Shown piece by piece: positions 22,831-35,447 of a DNA stretch of 64,000 nucleotides (the stretch's first letter is position 1; each line of letters opens with the position of its first letter). This DNA is from Desmodus rotundus. Taxonomy: Eukaryota; Chordata; Mammalia; Chiroptera; Phyllostomidae. Under the pieces are notes generated by a model. The model saw nothing but the letters and a program-made list of their open reading frames with translations. It was not told the origin of the DNA and did not search any database. The stretch covers positions 13,212,934 to 13,276,933 of the forward strand of contig NC_071398.1 in NCBI RefSeq assembly GCF_022682495.2, in the 5' to 3' direction. The translations under genes and the position numbers were made by a program.

Positions 22831-24699
22831 TTGGAAAGATGGAAACTTCTCTCATAGACTATCGTTAACCACAGCTGGAAACATCGTACAACCAGAAAAT
22901 TCATAATACCTTGAAACACATGCAAAACGCAACTCATTGTTAAATAGTTTTTTTCTTTATCTTCTGTATTATACTTAAAAGATGCTATCAAAGGTTGTGC
23001 AATTCTGCTCTGAATAAGAGATCTTGTTATCCATTGTTATCAGCAAAAATATTAAGATCAATATAGATACTTGGAGAAAAATGTCCAACTTTTCCCCCCA
23101 TAGAACTCAGAAATGGGTTATTGAGAAGTGCACTATAAATTACTTAAAAATTATATGAGTTCTTGGGCACTTAAAGCAGTTTTTTTCTTCAAATAAGGTC
23201 TAGAAATCAAAGTAAAAAGAAATCACCCATATTCAAAGACTTCACTCGCCAAGGGTGGGCTTGTTTAGGAGGATGGGAAAAGCCAGTGGCTTCAGATTGG
23301 ACTCACCCCCGTGAATCCACTTGCCGCTGAACAGCACAGCCGTTGCTGAGGAGGGGGTGCATCTCAGCTCCCCTCCGAGATGAACTGAATGCCCCCGATT
23401 CAAATCTAACACGATCACCAATACCAGTTTGGAATCATGTCCCTGCTTTCTCTCTAGAACCTGGGCCTGTGAACCAAGAAACCAACATTTTTTACAAAAC
23501 TGACATCCCATAAAGGAAACTTGGCGGGGGGGAGTTCCCACCTGCAAGAAGTCAAAATATTAGTCCCTCTTTATTTACCTCATGAGCATATTTCCAGTAG
23601 TCTAAGGTTTAACTTCTTTAACAGTTGCAAAACTTCACCTCCCCAGCCAGCTAGCCCACTTCTAATCAGAGGTTGCTCTTCCGGTTGTTAAACTGGATCC
23701 ACCCATTTGTAAAGAGAGAGAATGGCAACAAAGAAGTGGAAAGCCTTCTTGAATTTGCAAAGAACACCTCTGTTTCCTGGGGATGTGGACATTGCCCTCT
23801 TCATGGGTGTGTCCCCAGCTCTTTCCAAGTGCCAAATGTTTAAGTGAAAAGTAAATGAATGAACAAGGGAATTGCCTTAAATTCCATTGGAAGGGTAGAA
23901 ATCATGGAAACAAATGAGAAAGAAAGCATCTCTTCCTCAGAAAGATTTAGGCATTTTATTCTGAGGAAGTTGGAGCTGGATGACTTGGTTGTATAACCGT
24001 GGGCTCCCCAGTTTCCATCATTTACTGAAAAGACCTCCAGTGTCACCAGACCTTATTTTGACTTGAAATGTTTTACGACAGGTTGATGACATTAATTTCC
24101 TCCTCTTGGGTGCGTGGTCCTTCCGTGTTTTCTTCGGAGGATAAATCAGCTTGCCGGGGCAAGCTAGGAGATCAGATACGTGCTTTTCAGAAGCAGTCTT
24201 CGGTGAACAGAATCTCAGGGGCTGTGGCCCACCATGGAGTACCCACTCTTCCAGGTTTTGATGCTAAGAGCTGCTGGAACCCCTAAGTAATCACCTTTTA
24301 AAAGTAAAGGAGTTTTAATTAAATTATTTCTGAGAACCTTATTGCTGACACTGTCACTTCTATTTCTACTGGGTTTTGAGACCTGTTGTTCAGAAATGAA
24401 TCCTGTTAATAAGGTTCAATTTCCATTCTGCCTTAATAGTGCACTTCAGATACTTATGAGGAAGGCAGGGCGTACTTGGTGTGCCAGATTGCTGCGGTAT
24501 TGGGTGCAATCTTGGTAAAGGTCACTCCGGGGAAAATGACTGGTGAGAGAATGGAGATGAAAAGTGGGAGGAAGACAGACTCCTCTGCAATTTAGAAAAG
24601 AAAACAGGCCGTTTCCTTCTGCAAGTCTAGTTCGGCCTTGTGCAGTCTGGGATGCCTGTGTTACAATCCAGGCCCTTTAGCCTGAAGGGGACTAGCCAA

Positions 24700-24850
24700 C
24701 TTCTCTGAAACGATCCGGCTGCTTAATAACTGCATAGTGACTGTCCACTTGATTCAAAAGAAAAGCAATTTCCTGGCGTACAGCGGGCCCGCCTGCCCTC
24801 CAAATTTTCTTTTGGCGAAATTTCCCTAATGTGCTTCAGTATTCTTTATT
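24700..24850. promoter_or_regulatory. possible conserved noncoding element
   Basis: Non-repetitive stretch with TGTCCACTTGATTCAAAAG, GCAATTTCCTGGCGTACAGC and TTTTGGCGAAATTTCCC (E2F-like TTTGGCGAAA). No coding frame. Appearance only. Confidence 0.22.
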
Positions 24851-26594
24851 TTTAAAACATTTTTTGGCTACCTTAGAGATATAAAATCTATGACTCTTGC
24901 AGGGAAACCAGAAACAACTTTGTTTTACTTCCTCATTCATCATGGATAGACTATTGAGAACCTCCTATGAGCAAGACGGTGAGTAAAGAGCTTAAAATCC
25001 AACCAACATTCAATTGGGCCGTTTGAGAAAAGCACTGGGAAGGGAGGGCATGCCAGCTGAGGGCTGTTTTAAGTAAAGTCGCTGTGAGGATTCTGTCAGC
25101 AGGCCTCACTCTGCGCCTGTACTGCAGGACGGTGGGGGCGGGGGTGCGGGAAGCAGTTGCAAAGTTTGTCTAGAGCAAGTACGGTTCTTGAGTGCCAGGC
25201 TAGGAAAACACGGTCTTTATTCCGTACACAGTGAGAAATGGTGTGTTTTGTTAGGGAGGAGAGGGGGAGGAATTTATTGTCCAAGCTAGAGCTTCTAAAC
25301 TCAGGTGAAAGTTTTGAATTAGGGAACATTTTCTTAGGCTTTAAAAACATTGTTTCCTAAGGTTCCCAGAATTATAATATCTGGTTGCTGTTGATGCTCC
25401 ATTGAACCGACAACTTTTTATTAATATTTGTGGTTTCGTGTTTAAAAAATTATCATAACTGATGGATTTACGGTTCTGAAACAGTAACCAAATTTTAATA
25501 ATGAAGCCATTCATACATACCTTGGCTTGAGGGCATGATATTTGTGACAATGTAATATTCGCTATGGAAGTAGCAGTCCCCACACTAATATATTCATGTC
25601 TCTGTGTCCATTGCACAAATATCTCCCCAGCCAGCAGCGCACTGTGTGTCCTTGGCAATGGGAGCTCTTCCGCCCATGTTGTCGCTTTCTTCCTCTTTGC
25701 AGCAAAAGAAAAAGATGTTTAAAATATAAAAGAAATTAATTATCACGATGATCTTGAGAGACTTAAAAAATAATTTAAGAAGGAATTTCAATTTGAAAAG
25801 CTCACTGTTCCTGGTGCTTCTCTGCAGAGGCTGGTTTCCTAAGACTCACTGCTTCATTTACATTTAAATGAAAATACAGACTTATATGTTTGACAAAGAC
25901 CATATACTTTTGCTCCTTAAAACCATTCTTTCATAAAGGGAACAGAAAATATTCCTCTATGCCAATACACTGAGATACCAATTTATTCTTTGTTAAAAAA
26001 AATAGCGCATTGTGCATTGGTCTGGGATATGTATTTATTATTGATGGATTGATTTCATGTATTCATTGGTTTGCTGGATAGAGGTATATGCAGGGAATCA
26101 GCCCCGTGAAGAAAGGAATGGCTGAGGGTTGTGTGCTTTTAATTACCGAAAGTGACAACTTTGACGGTTCATTGGACTACACCCTGTCTGTCCCCACTGC
26201 TGCCATTTTGGTTTTCCTGACACCCGTGGAGGTCAGGTGACTTACCCTAAATTGTGCACCAAGGGACAGGGGCTGGCATTTGGAATTACATCTCCACTCC
26301 TCACCAAGTGCTAATTTTTGACATGTTTCCTGCATGCTCACCGAAGATACTTGTTGAGAGAACGTCAATAGGAGCTGAAAGGATCTTTTTTAGAAAAGAA
26401 TATTGCCTGCTCAATGGATTCCTGCTTGTTCTAAGCCAACCAGTGCCCGAGCCTGGAGGATGCACAGTATGGGGGATGTGAGCAATTGATAGTGATATCA
26501 GAACTAGTTCTGAAAAAGTCAGGGTATGTAATTACTTCCTTACCACGTATTCCTTTGTTCTAACTCTAATTGCTCAATGCAGGCAATATCACAG

Positions 26595-26745
26595 TATGTG
26601 TATTATTAGCTTAATTTTATATCTTGTGAGGCTTGGGGACATCAAGTTGCGTGTCTACTATTACACAGCTAGTGAGACTCAGGGCAGAGATCTGAACTCC
26701 GGTGTTCTGAAATCGGAGTCCGTCATGATCTATACTCGTGTGATT
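26595..26745 (-). repeat. MIR SINE fragment (antisense)
   Basis: GAGGCTTGGGGACATCAAGT, then CTATTACACAGCTAGTGAGA and GATCTGAACTCCGGTGTTC, match the antisense MIR core and box-B end. Confidence 0.7.
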
Positions 26746-27349
26746 CTTACACGAACTCACACTACCCGTAGGGCTGTAGCCAGACTCCGTCTTGACAGAT
26801 CCGCTAGCTGCTTATCCCTCCGCACATGTTGTCTGTTTTGCTTCTAAAGTCCGTGTGGATAAAATGCAGCAAGCAATCAAAGTTCAAGGACCACGTATGA
26901 TTACAGAAATACCTCCTTCCACACAGAGCTTCCGGGGTCTTCCATTTCATGTATCAAAGCAAGACTTCCAGGCATTACACGGAGACCTTATTGAAATGAC
27001 TGGTGTTGGTAGAAAGCACTTTGGGAAACTCCCAAAGCTAAGTGACTCTCCTGAGTCAAAAGCCAAACTGCTCTTCCAGGGATGGGCAGGGCGGCTTCCT
27101 TGTCATTGAACAGCTACTTATTTTCAGCCCTTTATGGCCAAGTTCACCCCAAATCTCCTGTTTTTCTCAGAGGCGCAACTATTTTCATTATTGTGATTTT
27201 CTCAGTTTTATGTATGTATTACAGAAGTACAATTATGTGCAGTACGGATGAGGTAGACACTCGAATGGATTAAAGCCATCACTGCAAAATATGTGGAACT
27301 GAGATAGTAAATGTGAACTTGCTTCCTGCCCCATGTGCTAGGGGAGGCC

Positions 27350-27450
27350 CAGGAGCGAGGTGGATTCTGATGGATGGAATTTGAATTCTAGCTCAGCTGC
27401 TCACCAGCTGTGATGCTGAGTCTCCTCACACTGAAACTAGAGACTTGGCA
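27350..27450 (+). repeat. MIR SINE fragment
   Basis: TGGAATTTGAATTCTAGCTC, AGCTGCTCACCAGCTGTGAT and TGAGTCTCCTCACACTGAAA follow the sense MIR tRNA-to-core order. Confidence 0.55.
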
Positions 27451-27744
27451 AAAGCGAATTTCAAAGGAACAGAGGTCAGAGGTCACAGCTAGTGCGTGTT
27501 TAGGGATAGATGCCTAATAGGCACCCACAGATAAACATTTCTGCATAGCAGTGGGAGCTAATGTGAGTTCTTGACAAGGTCCTGACAAGTTGAGGGAAAA
27601 CACCGGGAGAAGCCAGGGAGCTGCTGCTGGTCCCACTCACAGAGCTTTTGCAAGCAGGCTCATTGCCACTGGCTTCTGTTTCCTTGAGGGCTGTCTTAAA
27701 GGCACCATTAAGTGTTTAAAAGTCACAATGGATGGCCATGTTTT

Positions 27745-27870
27745 TTGCACAATTTTCCCTGAGGCTGTAGACTCCATGAGGGCAGTAAATCCGTTTTGTT
27801 TCTTTTGTCTCTTGTGGCACCGGAAACTTACCTCATTGGTTGATACCTGGCAGGCACGTACTAGAATTAA
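27745..27870 (+). repeat. L2 LINE 3' fragment
   Basis: AGACTCCATGAGGGCAGTAAAT, then TGTCTCTTGTGGCACCGG and ACCTGGCAGGCACGTACTAG, is the sense L2 end. Confidence 0.6.
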
Positions 27871-28179
27871 TGGTTCTGGTTATTTCTGAAACTGTTACCA
27901 TTTTCCATATTCAGATTTCTGATAAGGGACTCAGATAATTGTCTTCAGTCGCAGGCCACTGGACCATCTTGCCTCCTGAGTTGGCAGTTTTAGGCTTCAG
28001 TTACCACTTTTTCAGTTTTCAGTCACTTTTGTCTCACAGTTCATTTCTACCAGCACTGCATTCTTTGTTCCTGTTCTGTATCTCACCTCACCTGTGTGCT
28101 TATGTAAGTTACTCAGGGGTTTGGGCCTCATTTTCTTCCATTCTAAATTAGAAATTACCCAGCGTGCTGCATGGCTACG

Positions 28180-28530
28180 TACGTAAATGTCTACAACGTC
28201 TCCAGCGCCGTGTCCGAGAGATGCCTATTTACCATCCTAGCCCAAGCCTAACGACTAAAAGTGGGGTCAGTAAACCGTGCTGGTAGCACAAGAGCTGAAG
28301 ATAGTCTTACCTTGGCCTGCAGAAATGCGGTCAGGGAAGCAGACGCTTGGGCCACGCGCAGTTGCGTTGTTTACAAAGGCAGTCTCCAGAAATGAGGAGT
28401 TCTTGTGAGCAAAGTAGAAACGTGGACCTGCTGCTGACATCTGCCTGTACTCCATTTACAACTGAGCGAAAATTTCATTTGCACTTAATAACAGAGAAAT
28501 GGTGCAGACAAAGCTGGAATTTATTTCCCT
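28180..28530. promoter_or_regulatory. possible conserved element or noncoding exon
   Basis: Unusually CpG-retaining for this window (ACGTACGTAAATG, CAACGTCTCCAGCGCCGTGTCC, GGCCACGCGCAGTTGCGTTG). On the minus strand a good splice-donor match (AAG|GTAAGA) lies at about 28305-28313, downstream of a 62-codon open frame. An exon of a noncoding RNA or a small regulatory island is possible, and neither is shown. Confidence 0.22.
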
Positions 28531-28539
28531 GAGAAAGAG

Positions 28540-29790
28540 TTTAAAAAAAAGAGAGAGATTCGGACGGAGGCAGGCATACGCAGAGTTGATGTTCCCGGTG
28601 GCTGTGACGCCGTGTGATTCATCAGGTCAGGTTGTACAACTGCGGGTTTTGCACGGGGCACTCTGTTAGCCTGGGAGGTAATTCTTTCTGACACGCGCTC
28701 GCTGTCCTAGCCTCGCTCGGTGTGGCCTGTCACGCTCGTCAGGTGCAACATTACAATTCAGCAGTGTAAGAGATTCTAAATTTGACCTAAGCTTTGGCAG
28801 AATTAAATGTGCCCTCTCTAACTCGAAATCAAACTTGCTTTTTCATTGCCACTTGTAGATATTTGCCATTTTATAGCGAAATGAATGACTAACCGCATTT
28901 GTATGTCGTAAAATGGACTAATCGCACCTACCTATGTGTTTAAATATAATAATAGCCTTAAGAGCTCATAGCAAAAAAAAAAAGTGATATAAAGAGAAAT
29001 GTTAGAATCAAATTACATGTGATACACATACGCCAATACATAGTGGAATGGTTGAATGTGCTTTCTGTAAAGTAGGATTTAGTCAAGCAATATGAACTTC
29101 CGCTCTTGAAAGGTCAGGCTAACCGTATTGTTGAAAAAGGGTCTCCCTCAGAAGCTGAAAAGAGAAGAGAGAGATTAAGAAAAATAGGGAAAAGAGATCC
29201 TCATGGAAATAAAAGGCAAGAGTGAGTGTTCACAGGCCAAGGTTCGTCGATTCATCACTGGCGTTGCCCTCAGAGTGACCTCCCCTAGTACCTGGTATCA
29301 TCTTTTAAGGCTCCTGATCAGTAATCTTCATTATTTCCCTAAAACCCAGAGGGAAAGACCAGTCTGGTAATGACATTCAACACCCTCCTCAGTCTGCCTA
29401 ACCTCCGCGTCCATGTTTATTGTTCATTCTTTCCCTTGGAAATCCAGTCCTCACCCAGTCATTCTTGAAGATTGTCTGGTGGGGAATTGATTGAGGGGCG
29501 TCTGCTCAGCTTCCTGTTCTCACACTAGTGTCTATTTTAGCTCCTCCTTAATCCTTTGAATCCCACCCTTCCTCCAAGACTCAGAATGGGCCTTGTTTAG
29601 TCTGAGACCTGCCTTTTCTGCACCCGCCACCCACCACCCCAGCCAAAAGATTGGAACACCCAAACTTCAGGGGCTTAGGGAAGCAGAGTGGCCAAAAGTC
29701 ATGGGTAACTCCTTCCAAATACATCTTAGCAAGTTTCTCCTTTTAGGAGATGTGAGGATTGCATGGGAGTTTCCTGAAAAGGCAGTATGT
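28540..29790. other. unannotated noncoding sequence
   Basis: No recognised repeats. Locally CpG-containing sequence (28560-28760) grades into AT-rich DNA with a short A run (about 28973-28983). Confidence 0.4.
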
Positions 29791-29799
29791 GTGCGTGTG

Positions 29800-30000
29800 T
29801 CCACCCACCATCCAAGAAACAATACGTTCATCAGCCCAGGAGGTTTCTTAATGCCTCTTCTCAGTAATACTCACCCCAGAGGTTACCGCTCCTTTTACAT
29901 TTACCACCATCGCTTAGTTTTACTTGTTATAGGACCGTACATAAACAGAATAAAACAGTATGCATTCTCCCCATTACATGTGTGAGATTCATCTGTGACT
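29800..30000 (-). repeat. old L1 LINE 3' UTR fragment (antisense)
   Basis: CACCATCGCTTAGTTTTACTTG, then ACCGTACATAAACAGAATAA, AACAGTATGCATTCTCC and TGAGATTCATCTGTG, follows the antisense order of old L1M 3' UTRs (TTTATATAAATGGAATCATACAGTATG .. GAGATTCATCCATG). The ORF at 29593-29985 runs into it and is not a gene. Confidence 0.6.
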
Positions 30001-30229
30001 TTGGGACATGTTACACATTAAATCTGTCACACAGCCTCCCTCCCCTTTACCCAATGAAAGCCACCTTCCTCAGCAATGTCTGGAATTGCCTGGAGGGCCT
30101 AACCTTTTTGATTCTTGAAAACCAGCGCCAGAGCCCACAAGTTCTGAGCTGACTCCCTGAACAAGTTTCAAATGTGACCTTTTTGAAATGATGCCTCTTC
30201 TGACAGAAGCACATGTTTTTTCTTTTCAG

Positions 30230-30480
30230 GCCAATATTTTACATTCTATACTGAGAGTAGGCACGAAGGGGCACCATCTGTAATTAAACATGACATTTTT
30301 GTGAACTTGGAAAATAAACAGCCACCTGCAGAATGGATCAGGGCAGAGAGCACCATTGATGAAATCGGCAAAAAGGTGCAGCCCACCTTCAAGTCGTGTG
30401 CCCCTTGCATTACATGAATAATTTAGAGTGCCCTCTGGTATTGAGTCAATTTTATAGAATTTATAGAGAGATTCATTCCT
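30230..30480. promoter_or_regulatory. candidate conserved noncoding element
   Basis: Unique sequence with homeodomain-like CTGTAATTAAACATGACA, AGTCAATTTTATAGAATTTA and TTCCTAATTAAGAATAATC, plus a GATGAAATCGG motif. No repeat similarity and no long frame. Confidence 0.28.
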
Positions 30481-31599
30481 AATTAAGAATAATCTGATGG
30501 TTGGGCTTGACCCAGTTAAATTCTTATCTTCACGACATCAATCTTTCATACTGCTTTCAGGAGCCCTGGCAGAGACTCTGATTTTATAAGTAAAAATTAA
30601 TTAATTGGGACATTAAATCTGAAAGATGCTTTTATCTTTTCCCTGGTTCATGCCTTCACAACAGAATACAATAATTAACAATTTTATTCAAGTAGATAAA
30701 ATAATTCCTTGAAGATTTCTAACCACTTTAAAGTACTCCAAGAATCAAATACCACTATGTTGAGATATTGACACACAAATGAAAGTAGACTTTTTGCAAA
30801 TATTTTATCGAGAGCGTTCTCAGTGGTAATCATTCCCGCTGGCATTAGACGAGGTAGACTGGTGTGAACTTGACTATGGACCACATTGCGTTGCCAAAAC
30901 AAGTTTCAGTATAATTTTTTGTTTAAAAAATGTTGTATTTGGTCAGAATTTTTCAAGGCTTTTCTCCAGAAAATCTAACTAACTAAATTCACTTAGTTTG
31001 GCTACCAGAAAATAAATTGTTAACCTGCATCTTGAAATTATGACTTGAATGCCTTGGCTGAAAACTAGTTTGGGATTTGCTTATGCATGCATATAGGTTC
31101 CATTTGTTTATATTCGCCTGTTCGTTCCTTCATCACTACTTCCTGGAGTGTGGCATACTTGGAAGAGAAGAATTAAGAAGACCACGCAAACTCTAAGAGG
31201 CTAGCAAGAATCCACAGTGACTTGAGTGACTGCCACTGACGGAATCGGCCAGTCCGAAGAGAGGCCTCGAAGGGTGTGCCCCGGTGTTCTGACCTGTCTG
31301 AAAGTTTTATTAAAAACCTGGGAGACGCTGGAGAGGGTTGAGCTGATTATCTCAGATGAACTGATTAATTCAGATAGCATGAATGGAATATTAACAAACT
31401 GAGTGGAGAGGAGGAAGTCGCTTGCACCTCTGAGAAGGGACGGTGGCAGGAATTACAGTGTGTATCTAACTCAATATCCTACTATTTCTTACCACAGAAA
31501 GGGGGCAGATGAGTTTAGGGTAGGGAAGTAACTTGTACTGGGTCGCACAAAAGCACAGGTGAGAGCTAACCGCTTTCATAGGCAGGTTGGTGGGGTATG

Positions 31600-32112
31600 A
31601 ATCCTTTGACACACCACCTATGGATAGGTGTGGGCTGTGTCCCCACCCAGTGAACCTGGGTGGAACTCGGTGTCAGGTGGACCCATGGAACACGGTGGAA
31701 ATGATTCTGGGCAACTTCCCAGTCTTGGTGAGGAAGGGCCTTGCTTTTGCTGTCAGGTCCCTTTGGGACACTCGCTCTTGGAACTCAGCCACTATGCAGT
31801 GACAAAGCCCAAGAAACCCATGAGAGACACATGTTGCAAGAAACCAGAGCTCCTGGGCCTGATCCCCAGTCCCAGCTGGACTTTCAACTCACAGCACCAA
31901 CCCGCCAGCCATGTGAGCAAGCTGTCTTGAAAGTGGATTCTCCAATCCCTGGTAGAATGTGCCCCACTGAAGGCACATGGAACACAGGTGAACTGTCCCA
32001 CCTGTGCCCTGCCCACAGGGCTGATACAGGAGCAGAACACACAACTATTGTCATTTTAAGCTGCTGAGTGTTGGTGTGGTTTGTTATGAAGCAGAGATAT
32101 CGACACCGGTGC
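31600..32112 (+). repeat. MLT1 LTR (ERVL-MaLR)
   Basis: The 5' part reads GGTGTGGGCTGTGTCCCCAC. The 3' half has CCAGCCATGTGAGCAAGCTG, then CTATTGTCATTTTAAGCTGC and TGTGGTTTGTTATGAAGCAG, ending ATATCGACACC. This is the sense MLT1 order, ending in the TTTAAGCCACT..TTTGTTA..CAGCAATAG module. Several ORFs on both strands fall inside and are artefacts. Confidence 0.75.
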
Positions 32113-32187
32113 CCTTTCTGCTTGTCATACTGCCTCCTGAAGAGGAGCTGTCTTAGAGACAGGGTGGCGACGGTGCTGAAGGATGGA

Positions 32188-32230
32188 CATACATACATAC
32201 ATACACACACAAAGTAAGCAAGCAAGCAAG
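32188..32230. repeat. (TACA)n and (AAGC)n microsatellites
   Basis: About five TACA units, a CACA stretch, then three AAGC units. Confidence 0.9.
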
Positions 32231-32669
32231 TGGTGGAGTGCATGTTAAGTCCTGAGTGTTCAGTATCAAATTGCTTGAGGTGGAGCTCCAGGCAAACAAG
32301 GTTGGGACAATGGACTTGGATTTGTCAGTGGAACCCACAATTGTGATGAGTTAACGTGAGTAACTCAGCTGCTCCAGAGCATGTGTGATTGAAATCAACT
32401 GAAGAACAAGCTCAACAGAAAGGACACGTGGATCTTCAAATGCAAGGGGAGCAACCCCCATCGCACAACCAGCAGAGTGTGCTGTTTGGGGAGCTGTGGA
32501 TAGGAAAACCATTGAAAAACTTGACTTGTATCCTGGGAGGCCTATTAAGCGATGATTGGTCTGCAAAGTTTGTCCTATGTGGAAGAAATGATGGTGCCAA
32601 CATCCAGCCAGCCAGCACCAGTGAAGTATAGACCAGAGGTCAAGAACAAGGACCAAGACCCAGGACAAA

Positions 32670-32897
32670 GAAGCAATGGCTATGCAAGGAAAGAGCATCC
32701 ACTTCGAAGCCAGATGGCCCCAATCATCTTAGCTGTGTGGCCTCTGTGTGGTCCTGCTGTCACGGACTCTTGACTCAGTTACAAAAGGAGAGGGATAATC
32801 TCCACCTCCCTCCTAGGCTTGTAGGCACAGTCTCAGGACTACTGTAGATCATGTATATAAAGCACAGTGCATGGTAGACCCTCAATGCTTACTTTCT
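32670..32897 (+). repeat. MIR SINE
   Basis: The 5' part GGAAAGAGCATCCACTTCGAAG and ATCTTAGCTGTGTGGCC lead to AAGGAGAGGGATAATCTCCA, CCTCCCTCCTAGGCTTGTAG and the 3' end AGCACAGTGCATGGTAGACC, CTCAATG. Nearly full length. Confidence 0.8.
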
Positions 32898-33499
32898 GTA
32901 AAACTCAGTTTCGATTTTGACTTCATTTTGAAAAAAGGTATACATCATTGAGATGTTTTGCCTTAGAAACCAGCAAGCCCCCTTCTTCCAAAGGCTGGAT
33001 GATTACTCATGAGGGGTGTTAGGGAGCATTCTGCTCTATGTGGGAGGCTGGCCACGGTGGTCTCCATGTTCCCTTTGGTCCCTAAGGGGTTGCACTGACA
33101 GCCTCCTTCTGCAGCTCCAGTGCTGTCTCCCGTGTTGTCCATGTATCCTGGAGGCCAGTGTGGCCCACCACCAGTAGGCATCAGCACTGCTTTAACTAGG
33201 GAAAACCTTTCTGAGTTCAGTGGCCAGCAGGCCACTCAAATTCAGACTTTGAAGTTTTGCATTCAGCTGTCCTCTCTGCCCTCCACCATCACTATAGAGC
33301 ACCTTGGTGGAGATTTAAAATATCTTCAAAATCCATGTATGCAGAAAATGTTGTCTCTCAGACAAATGCCTGTACATAAAAGGAACTATGAACATTTAGT
33401 ATTCCGCACCAATAGCTAAAACCAGAATTCAAGGGCATTGCGTTCTTTGTATCGAAGATGGTGTCACTTCTCCCTCCCGCTTCTACTTCTGTGTCAAGA

Positions 33500-33695
33500 G
33501 TTACTGTTACAAAGAGAACAGGAACTTGCAGGGGATTTGGTTTGAATTTCAGCTTCATCCCTTACTAACTCTGCAACCTTGAGCAACTCACTTAACCTCT
33601 CTGACTCAAGTCTCCATATACAAAATGGGAGTAATCATAGCTACATCCTGGGGATACTGCAAGAATTAAGTAAGATAAAATGTATTCTGGTATGT
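33500..33695 (+). repeat. MIR SINE
   Basis: GGTTTGAATTTCAGCTTCATCC, ACTAACTCTGCAACCTTGAGC, TTAACCTCTCTGACTCAAG and ATGGGAGTAATCATAGC are textbook sense MIR. Confidence 0.85.
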
Positions 33696-34654
33696 GGGGC
33701 AAGTAGGGAATTAATACATATTTGCTTCTTTCCCGTAGGTTGATTTCTCTGGGCTGCTTCCATGACGCTGGGAAGAAGGTATCATTTTTCTCCATCGTTT
33801 TCTCTCTCCCTGAGATAGACATCTGAATTGTGCTTGACAGGAGAAGTGGTGTTTAGGGGGTTGGGTCTTTATAGACGAGAGAAATGCAACTCCCTTCACC
33901 TTCGGTGGTATTCTTTTATTTTTATCCAGGGTGCTGTTGTTGCTAGCTCCCCATCTCAAGGCATAGTCCCTCTGAACCCCTTAATATCAGAACCCCGATT
34001 TCTGGCACGGCAGATGGCCCTCTTGGACAAAAGAAAAGGGCCATGTTTCTCTATCTCCTTTTTAGCCGTGTGCTGCTTGCTGTCTGCTTACGTTCAGGCC
34101 AAAGAGGTGTGTGCAGGAGTGATATAGACTGATTCTCACTTGAAGAGAGCCAGGCTGGCTGGGGATGCTCTCCTGCCTTTCCTCCTTCCTTTAGTCTGAA
34201 ATGTGTCCTTGCCAGCTGCAGCCCCTGTACCAATCTTGGACCATGAAGTGACCTTGAAGTGGTGATCGAGCAGAAAGATAAAACCCCAGGTGTCTGTGAA
34301 CCCAAAAGAAGGAGCCACGATGACATGTTCGACTCTCCAGTCTGTACTTGGGACAGAAACAAGGCCTGCCGTTGGGTTAAGCCCCTGCAGTTGTCGTTCC
34401 CTTTGGTGTGCAGCCAAATCTAATTCCAGCCAAGAAGCATGGGAAGGCTGCGAGGAGGAAGACTGGTGGAACCACAGGTCCCTGACCCACTGTCCCTCTG
34501 AAGCAGTCAGGCAGCTTTCCTTGTAGGAGGTCGTGGGGAAGAGGCTGTGTGTGGCACAGAGCAGGGCAGAGGTGCCTGCTCTAAAGAGAGGAATCACGGG
34601 ACTTTAACAGAGGCCTCTTCCTTCCTTCCTTTCTCCCTCCTCCCCTCAGTCATC

Positions 34655-34760
34655 CGTGACCCCCTGCTATGTGACAGGTACTAGCATAGGCGCTGAGGAT
34701 CAGGATCTCGAATCAGTCTGCCACTGGTAGAGGCAAACAACTCACAGATTCATCAAGAAC
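34655..34760 (-). repeat. L2 LINE 3' fragment (antisense)
   Basis: CCCTGCTATGTGACAGGTACTAG, then CATAGGCGCTGAGGATCAGG, resembles the antisense L2 end (CTACTATGTGCCAGGCACTG .. GGCACTGGGGAT). Confidence 0.5.
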
Positions 34761-35447
34761 TGTCCCAGGGCGTAGAGACCCCTGCGGAGGCAGTCAGTGG
34801 TCTGATCTAGCTGGGGTTGAGGAAAGGGAGGCTCGGCCAGGAAGATGTCCGTGCTCGGTAAGGAAGGGTGCTGGGTATCAGCCAGAGGAAGGGAAGAGAG
34901 GGTCTGCCTTCCGGGATCTGCACCCCTGACTGACATTTCCTACACCCCACAGCTGAGTATCACATCATTACTCATAACTTCTCTCCAGTCCCAAGGTTTA
35001 TCTCTCTACATCTGCCACAATTTAAATCAGGCTCAAAGGCTACTCCAAATTTTAGCCACTCAATCAGTCAGTGGCTGGATATACTTTGGGGAACCTGTGC
35101 GTGGTAGTTACCAGTTTAATCTCAACAGCCTTGTGATCTGGGAAGCACTCTTCCATGTAACTGGCAAATTAGCTGGAGAACGCATCCCATCCCCCTGTGG
35201 TGGGTGGGGGCAAATGCGTAGGGCATGGCAACCAGACAGAGGCTCCTAGTGCTCTCCCGAGATGGCAGCCCCGCTCTCCGTGGACAGAAAGTTTGAACCT
35301 CATTGTCAAGAGGACTGGGGCCATGAGGGACTCAAAAGTTGGTTAAGTGGTAATTAGGCGGATTGCATTGGCTCTTTAAGACGTAATAGGTATATGTTTT
35401 ATTGCCTGCCTATAGGGAATGAGCAGACACAGCACAGGAGGAAAGAG

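Larger units (their letters stand above)
19745..26590. other. repeat-poor noncoding stretch
   Basis: About 6.8 kb with little recognisable repeat content beyond an L2 tail piece (21235-21320) and a GA-rich microsatellite (22795-22830). Scattered ORFs up to 152 codons (21966-22424 plus) show no conserved motif. A repeat-poor stretch in a mammal can mean constrained regulatory DNA or simply repeats decayed past recognition. Confidence 0.4.

Noticed and set aside
25860..25890. Short AT palindrome around ATTTAAAT
   Set aside because: Too short and AT-rich to distinguish from chance.
26792..27109. 105-codon ORF with a charged, protein-like stretch, considered as a pseudogene or exon
   Set aside because: It starts just after an antisense MIR, has no recognised homology, and other frames are open in the same place.
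31480..31580. Possible antisense MIR before the MLT1 LTR
   Set aside because: GAAGTAACTTGTACTGGGTCG is suggestive but the flanking parts are too diverged to support a call.
31628..32243. Cluster of ORFs of 82-119 codons on both strands
   Set aside because: They fall largely inside an MLT1 LTR and the microsatellite after it.
34136..34597. 153-codon minus-strand ORF
   Set aside because: Overlapped by plus-strand and minus-strand ORFs in other frames; composition looks random; no motif.
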